Positions 59,370 to 64,000 of a stretch of DNA of 64,000 nucleotides are shown here, in pieces; position 1 is the stretch's first letter, and every line of letters starts with the position of its first letter. The notes under the pieces were generated by a model. That model saw only the letters and a list, made by a program, of their open reading frames with translations, made no database searches and was not told where the DNA came from. The stretch lies in assembly GCF_004193775.1 (NCBI RefSeq), contig NC_041004.1, positions 35,240,411-35,304,410 of the forward strand, written 5' to 3'. The translations under genes were made by a program, and so were the position numbers. Origin of the DNA: Glycine soja (lineage: Eukaryota > Streptophyta > Magnoliopsida > Fabales > Fabaceae).

Positions 59370-60321
59370 CTGTAAGAAATGAGGTTATTCAACTTATTGG
59401 GAGTTGAACCATTCACTATAGCAGGAACTTTGAAAATAACATTGGAGAAAATGAATTTAACATTGGAGATCTATATTTCTGCATTCAAACATAAAACAAT
59501 ATATTTAGCACCCTCCCTTAAAAAAATGCTTCTTTGGAATTATTTTTGATTAATTCAAATTAATCTAAGTATCTTAATGTTATTACCTGTCGAACCATAA
59601 GACACATAAAATCCAAGCAAACTTAATTACCTTTGACACTTTTGGCCACTACATGCATATATGATATATGAAGTTCAAATTTAAATTCAACTTTTATCCA
59701 TATAAAGATGTAATAATTAAGCACTAGTGTTGATGTGACTGAATCAAATTGAGTACAAGTATGGAATCAACAATAAGCTTAATTGGAGCTTGACTGTAAT
59801 GCTTTAATAATATTACTTTTTGCTTAGAAAAATAACAATAAGCTTAATTTTAGCTTGAAACTTATTCACATAAAGGCTATAACTTAGAAGAGGGGATACA
59901 AAGAGTGATAAAAAAAACAAAATTAGCATTTTAAATTCCAGAGGTTATTGTAATATGTTAGAGAGGGGAAATAGAAAAGAATAAAAAGAGAAAGGGGAAA
60001 TAGAATTAATAAGACAAGAAAAGAAAACCAGGAATTCCTCTAATAAATAAATAACTTCCGTTAAAAATAAATAAATAAACATTATTTCTCGATGCGTTCC
60101 ACGTGATGTTCTAAAGTTATTTCTCTCAATAGCCATACTCGAATCAAGCATGGATTGAAATAACTCAAAACCTAAAAAGTGGCTACCTATTGCAAGAAAG
60201 TAATGCAAATGAAGTTGCAAAAATTTATGCACATCATGATAGATGCTGATTTTCTTTGGATTATTCACTCTCAATCCGAATGAATAGAGTGTATTTGAGG
60301 AGTACAACATCATTGCTTAAT

Positions 60322-60350
60322 CAATATATATATATATATATATATATAGA
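60322..60350. repeat. (AT)n microsatellite
   Basis: An uninterrupted TATATA run inside the CACTA element, between two captured fragments. Confidence 0.9.
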
Positions 60351-61018
60351 TTAAATTTGAAAATTATCCCGAAACAATTAAAATTTTAGAATTTTAAAGC
60401 TTAATCAATATTTTTTTTTCAAATATAGTCTAATCTAATACATCATTGATAGTGGGGTAAGTTTAAGAATTAAGTTATTTAATAAGGATAAATTCCATAA
60501 ATTATCAAAGTAAATTTTTAATTTTAATTAAAAAACAATATAAAAAATTATCTAATAACTATATCTAATTTTTGTTCATTACCATAACTATAGACTCGAG
60601 TTCCTAGATCTCTAGACTTTTAGCACAGTATAATCCAAACATTTTGTAGTTCTATAAGTATGATTATATTCTAAAGTCTAATTGTCCAAGTTACTTTAAA
60701 ATGGCAATCTCAAATCCCTAATTAACAGAGTATACGGTACAAAAAACAACATTAATCAACAAAATGCCAGCTATAACCTATGTAGAAAATCAGCTCCAAC
60801 AAAAGATTCCTATATAATAACTAAAAATTAACAATTCTAACCTAGTTACAATAATTTAAAATAAAATAGTAAGGACAAGTTAATAGAAAGTGCCTTCCCT
60901 TTTCTATATTTATTCTCAGCTATAACAGAATAAACAAACAAATGAAAGGGAATGCACATGCTGAGGAGTAATGCCTAGCACGTACCAATTACAGTTGTCA
61001 ATAAATAAAGATACTTAC

Positions 61019-61078
61019 GGTTGCAGGCATCCTTGCTTGTGATTTAGCCTCCAATGGATTATTTGACAATTTCCAGAG
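61019..61078 (-). pseudogene. Unplaced 60-bp exon-like fragment in the CACTA element
   Basis: Bounded by TTTGCAG and GTAAGT on the transcript strand and open in one frame (LWKLSNNPLEAKSQARMPAT). The parent gene is unknown to me. Confidence 0.4.
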
Positions 61079-61756
61079 CTGCAAACCACTTACAGCTCAA
61101 ATTTTGAGAAATAATCTTAAGGTCAAACATAATATTTCCCCAACAATCATGTTATAGAAGAAAATTTATAAAAGAGCATATACAAGAGTTGTTTAATATA
61201 GGTTATAATATACACTGTCTCTCCTCTTCTCTCTTCCAATTCGAAAAACAAGATTTAATCATTCCACTTCATTTCCATTAGTTAAAGTCTTGAAAACTCT
61301 TAAACAAAATGTCATGGAGAAATCAACATAAGAGTTGTTCTAACAAAAGCACAAAATTAGCAAATTGCCAATGCAATAAGCCAACCAATAAATTACCACA
61401 TTTTACTGGCCAAGAACTAATTTTTATAGCCATGGGTTTATTATTTCATAGCAATTAGAGAAAACTGAGTAGACATTACATATTTGAGAACTAATTGAGC
61501 ACAACTCCTAAGGAAGTGTATTCTTCATTTGGTGGCATGGTAATGGTGTAAAACTTCAATCTAATTAGCAGCCATGTATCCTTATTCCCAAGGCAGATAT
61601 TGTGATGAGTATTCAAAGCATGCTTCCACACAATTAATTTAAGTACACAAAATGGGAGAAAGAAAAATAGATTTGAAGCTAAAGTAAGTTAAAAGAATTG
61701 CCAATATCTAACAATTTTTGCACCTGGAGCAGCGAGTTCTGGCTGGAGCAGAGCAC

Positions 61757-62270
61757 CTAGCGCACACATACACATTGTAGAGTAACAACCCACAGATCCT
61801 CCAACCTCTCTTTCCATTCACGATCAGACACTACATTCTTTTCAAGAATGCCCACCAAATCTCCAGCAAAACCATCCAAGTCAGAATCAACTTCTTCCTT
61901 TAGTTTTTCAAACATAACTCTGATTGCCGCCATGACTTCCTGCAATATTTGATTTTGGGAAAAAAGAAGTGTCGAAATACTTTTTTTAGGTATTTTTAAA
62001 ATTAATGAACAGTGAAATGAAAGCTGAATAAGTTACCTCCATGTGGCCAAAGGCACGATGTTTCCAGATTGAAAATGGTCTAACTCCTTGAAGGATTCCA
62101 CCGCGGTGGGTTTCGGTGCTCGAATTTTGGCGCGACCTGGGTGAACTGAGTTGATGTTGTCTCGATGATGACGATGATGCGGGAGTTGTCGCGGAGGTCA
62201 GTTTGCGGCGAGTGGAAGGGGTCGCCGTTATCGGATAGCAAGGAGGAAGGAGAGGTGAGTGGGGCACCAT
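61757..62270 (-). pseudogene. Captured fragment of an IRE-type AGC kinase (N-terminal region)
   Basis: Two exon-like pieces. The first, 62270-62038, begins with a low-complexity Ser/Thr/Pro/Arg stretch (ATG at 62268-62270) and reaches GVRPFSIWKHRAFGHME followed by GTAACT. The second, 61939-61757, starts after TTGCAG and reads EVMAAIRVMFEKLKEEVDSD, then GDLVGILEKN and EWKERLEDL. The KGVRPFPFWK and DLVGILEKN blocks belong to the region upstream of the kinase domain in plant INCOMPLETE ROOT HAIR ELONGATION-like kinases (known from memory). The reading degenerates after EDL and stops at 61757-61759. No kinase domain is present. The first exon could be a usable start for a short transcript, but a working protein is unlikely. 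Confidence 0.75.
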
Positions 62271-62615
62271 TGTTTCTTCTCTCTCCCCGGCTCGAAAATG
62301 GAAGAGTCAGGGTATAGAAAAAGTAAGATATAGGGTTTTTAAGCTAATCCACTTATAACGTGTCACGTCATCATAGAGAGAGAAAAATACATGTTTTCAA
62401 AGACAATCTTTTAAAATCGCTGTCGTAAAACATTTTTTAAGCTGGTTTTCAGAGACCCGTCTTTAAAAAGTTATAAGTATTTACGAAAATGCCACTATTT
62501 TAGTTACTACATCATTTTTCATACAACCGACATAAAAATAGTGTCGTAGAAGGCCTCTTTTCTAGTAGTGTGGGTGGCCTTCAGGAAAGTTTCCTAGAAA
62601 GCGTGTGAGTGGGCA

Positions 62616-62688
62616 TATAACACCCCAATCGAATCACACCAGAATGAGAGGGATCTAGAGACTGTGCAGGTATGAGATTGTACAACTG
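62616..62688 (+). repeat. LTR-like direct repeat, right copy
   Basis: TATAACACCCCAATCGAATC and onward, partner of 56434-56503. A second internal echo, CTTC(A/T)GG(A/G)AAGTTTCC followed by AGCGTGTGAGTG, occurs on both sides of it at about 62579 and 62692, suggesting a local duplication of LTR sequence. Confidence 0.65.
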
Positions 62689-64000
62689 ACCTTCTGGGAA
62701 GTTTCCGGGAAAGCGTGTGAGTGAGGACAAAGCATGCTGAAAAGTCTTGTGTTGGTTTATGGGAACAATCATTGATCTTAAAATCAGCTGAAGCAGATTG
62801 TCAAGGTCTCGAAAAGGACTACCAATGAAGGGTTATGACTGGTAGAGGATTTTGACCAACGAGAAGTTGAGTGAAGTGTCACCGCGTGAAATGCTATAGA
62901 GTGAGAGCTGCCAAGAAGTCAAAAATAGCTGCTCATAACTTGATTACAATCTTTGAAAGAATTCATGCAAAGTGCAATGAATAACAAGCTAAAAGCCTAA
63001 GAATGATTTACTCTCTGTCACATCAAAACTGCTCCAATTCGTGTTGAGATCCCTCTTCATTCGCACATCAGGTTTTTATAAACTACTATGGGCTTGGGCC
63101 TGACCTGACTTCCTCGATTGGTTAAACGTGGGTAATGCCTCACTTAAGCGAAACCCTCTAGATTGGAGCAATATAGTTATTGTATCTCCTCGCTTTAGTG
63201 TGAATAATGCTTCACTTAAGCGAGACCTTCTTATTCCTTTCAAGACATCTTTTAACTTTCTTCGCTTAAGTATGAATAATGCATTACTTAAGCGTGAACA
63301 GCGCCTCGCTTAAGGCAGGCCTTAAAAAGTTTTAGCTTTTTCCTTTCCTTGCTTAAGCAAGTAGATCTCCCCTGGTAATTTCTTACTTAATTTTTTGCAA
63401 AAAAAAACTCCACAAAAACATCAAGAAATCCAAAAAACTAACAAAACAACAATCCTACATGATAATTCCTAATTTATCCTATTTTTTTAGTTAAAACAAG
63501 GCTCGATGTATAAAAATGCTAGATAATTAATCGCCTCAAATCATGTGTGAAATTAAAGCATATTTGACGACTATCAATTTTCGTTGAGTTTCAAGTAATG
63601 CCGTTTTCAAACAAAGGCAAAAAAAATTATTCATGATTTTAGAAAGGATGTTTAATAATTCAAATCCAATTAATTCCATAATTTTGAAATTTAAGTTAAG
63701 AGAAACTATAATAGTAGCCAGGGGTGTTACAAAAATTGCAAAGACTGTCAAAATTTCAAAGGTTGGGTTATAAAATAATAATCCACTTTTTCTTGAAAAA
63801 TCCCTTCACAAAATAATCCAAATTTAACATATAATAAGAATATATATTTTTCAGAGGGTAAAAATGAATGTTTAAATAAATCAAATAAATAAAATTAGAA
63901 AAGGAATAAGGTTGATAATTTTGGGAGCAAGAGAGTAAGACATTTTTAACTTCATAATATTAGGATAAGGGTAACTCTTTTTATAATAGACGTCATAAGG
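62689..64000. other. Right-edge non-coding DNA
   Basis: Continuation of the LTR-like sequence that hosts the CACTA insertion, ending in AT-rich DNA. No coding domain is visible. Confidence 0.4.
63133..63300. repeat. 72-bp tandem-spaced CTTAAGCG repeats
   Basis: TAATGC(C/T)TCACTTAAGCG-type cores start at 63133, 63205 and 63277, exactly 72 bp apart, each preceded by a CGCTT(A/T)AG(T/C)(G/A) word. The intervening sequence is diverged. CTTAAG is itself palindromic, so each unit holds a small inverted repeat. Confidence 0.75.

Larger units (their letters stand above)
56629..62570. mobile_element. CACTA (En/Spm) transposon carrying host gene fragments
   Basis: The left end is CACTACTAGAAATCGAG; the right end is CTCTTTTCTAGTAGTG, whose reverse complement is CACTACTAGAAAAGAG. 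A 3-bp target duplication TGG flanks it at 56626-56628 and 62571-62573, the CACTA rule. CTACATCGGTTA-type subterminal repeats cluster near the left end, and related CGGTTGTATG words lie near the right end. In 5.94 kb I find no transposase. Instead there are exon-like pieces of the DNA polymerase delta catalytic subunit, an IRE-type kinase and two unplaced pieces, all on the minus strand. This makes it a gene-capturing, non-autonomous element that relies on transposase made elsewhere. Confidence 0.9.

Overview
The window is plant nuclear DNA: AT-rich, intron-rich and full of LTR retrotransposons and DNA transposons. The one intact host gene is an oxidosqualene cyclase whose translation follows legume beta-amyrin synthases closely. 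That, plus repeat motifs I associate with Glycine (TAATCGATTACC palindromes, GCTTAGCGCGC-rich LTRs), suggests soybean or a close relative. The species call is inference.

Left edge (1-9 kb): a decayed Mutator-like transposase (+) lies divergently beside a decayed plant-mobile-domain gene (-). AT-rich DNA, a small TRIM-like LTR cluster and a Mutator-type MITE with flanking duplications follow.

Centre (9.2-32.9 kb, minus strand): the cyclase gene can be followed exon by exon through 16 coding exons (2289 bp, 762 residues plus stop). Its introns hold most of the local mobile DNA. Intron 15 carries a nearly complete Ty1/copia element that puts the last exon 6 kb from the one before it. Intron 11 begins with a GC donor and carries a deleted copia element. 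Intron 2 (10.1 kb) holds a hAT transposase remnant, an LTR element without a polyprotein, and three MITE-like elements. The active-site positions I can name are kept, so the gene looks functional, with a few substitutions at positions I expect to be conserved.

Right of the gene (34.8-50.1 kb): a three-level nest. An old copia element is split by an Athila-like Ty3/gypsy element, which is itself split by a probable solo LTR. All coding parts are broken by stops, frameshifts or deletions.

Right edge (50-64 kb): non-coding sequence that looks like decayed long-LTR material, interrupted by a 5.9-kb CACTA element with intact ends and a TGG target duplication. It carries no transposase that I recognise. 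Instead it contains six exon-like pieces of the DNA polymerase delta catalytic subunit, two of an IRE-type AGC kinase, and two spliced-looking pieces I cannot place, all on one strand. This gene-capturing CACTA element is the most unusual object in the window. I found no tRNA, rRNA or CRISPR, and no evidence for a wholly new kind of system.
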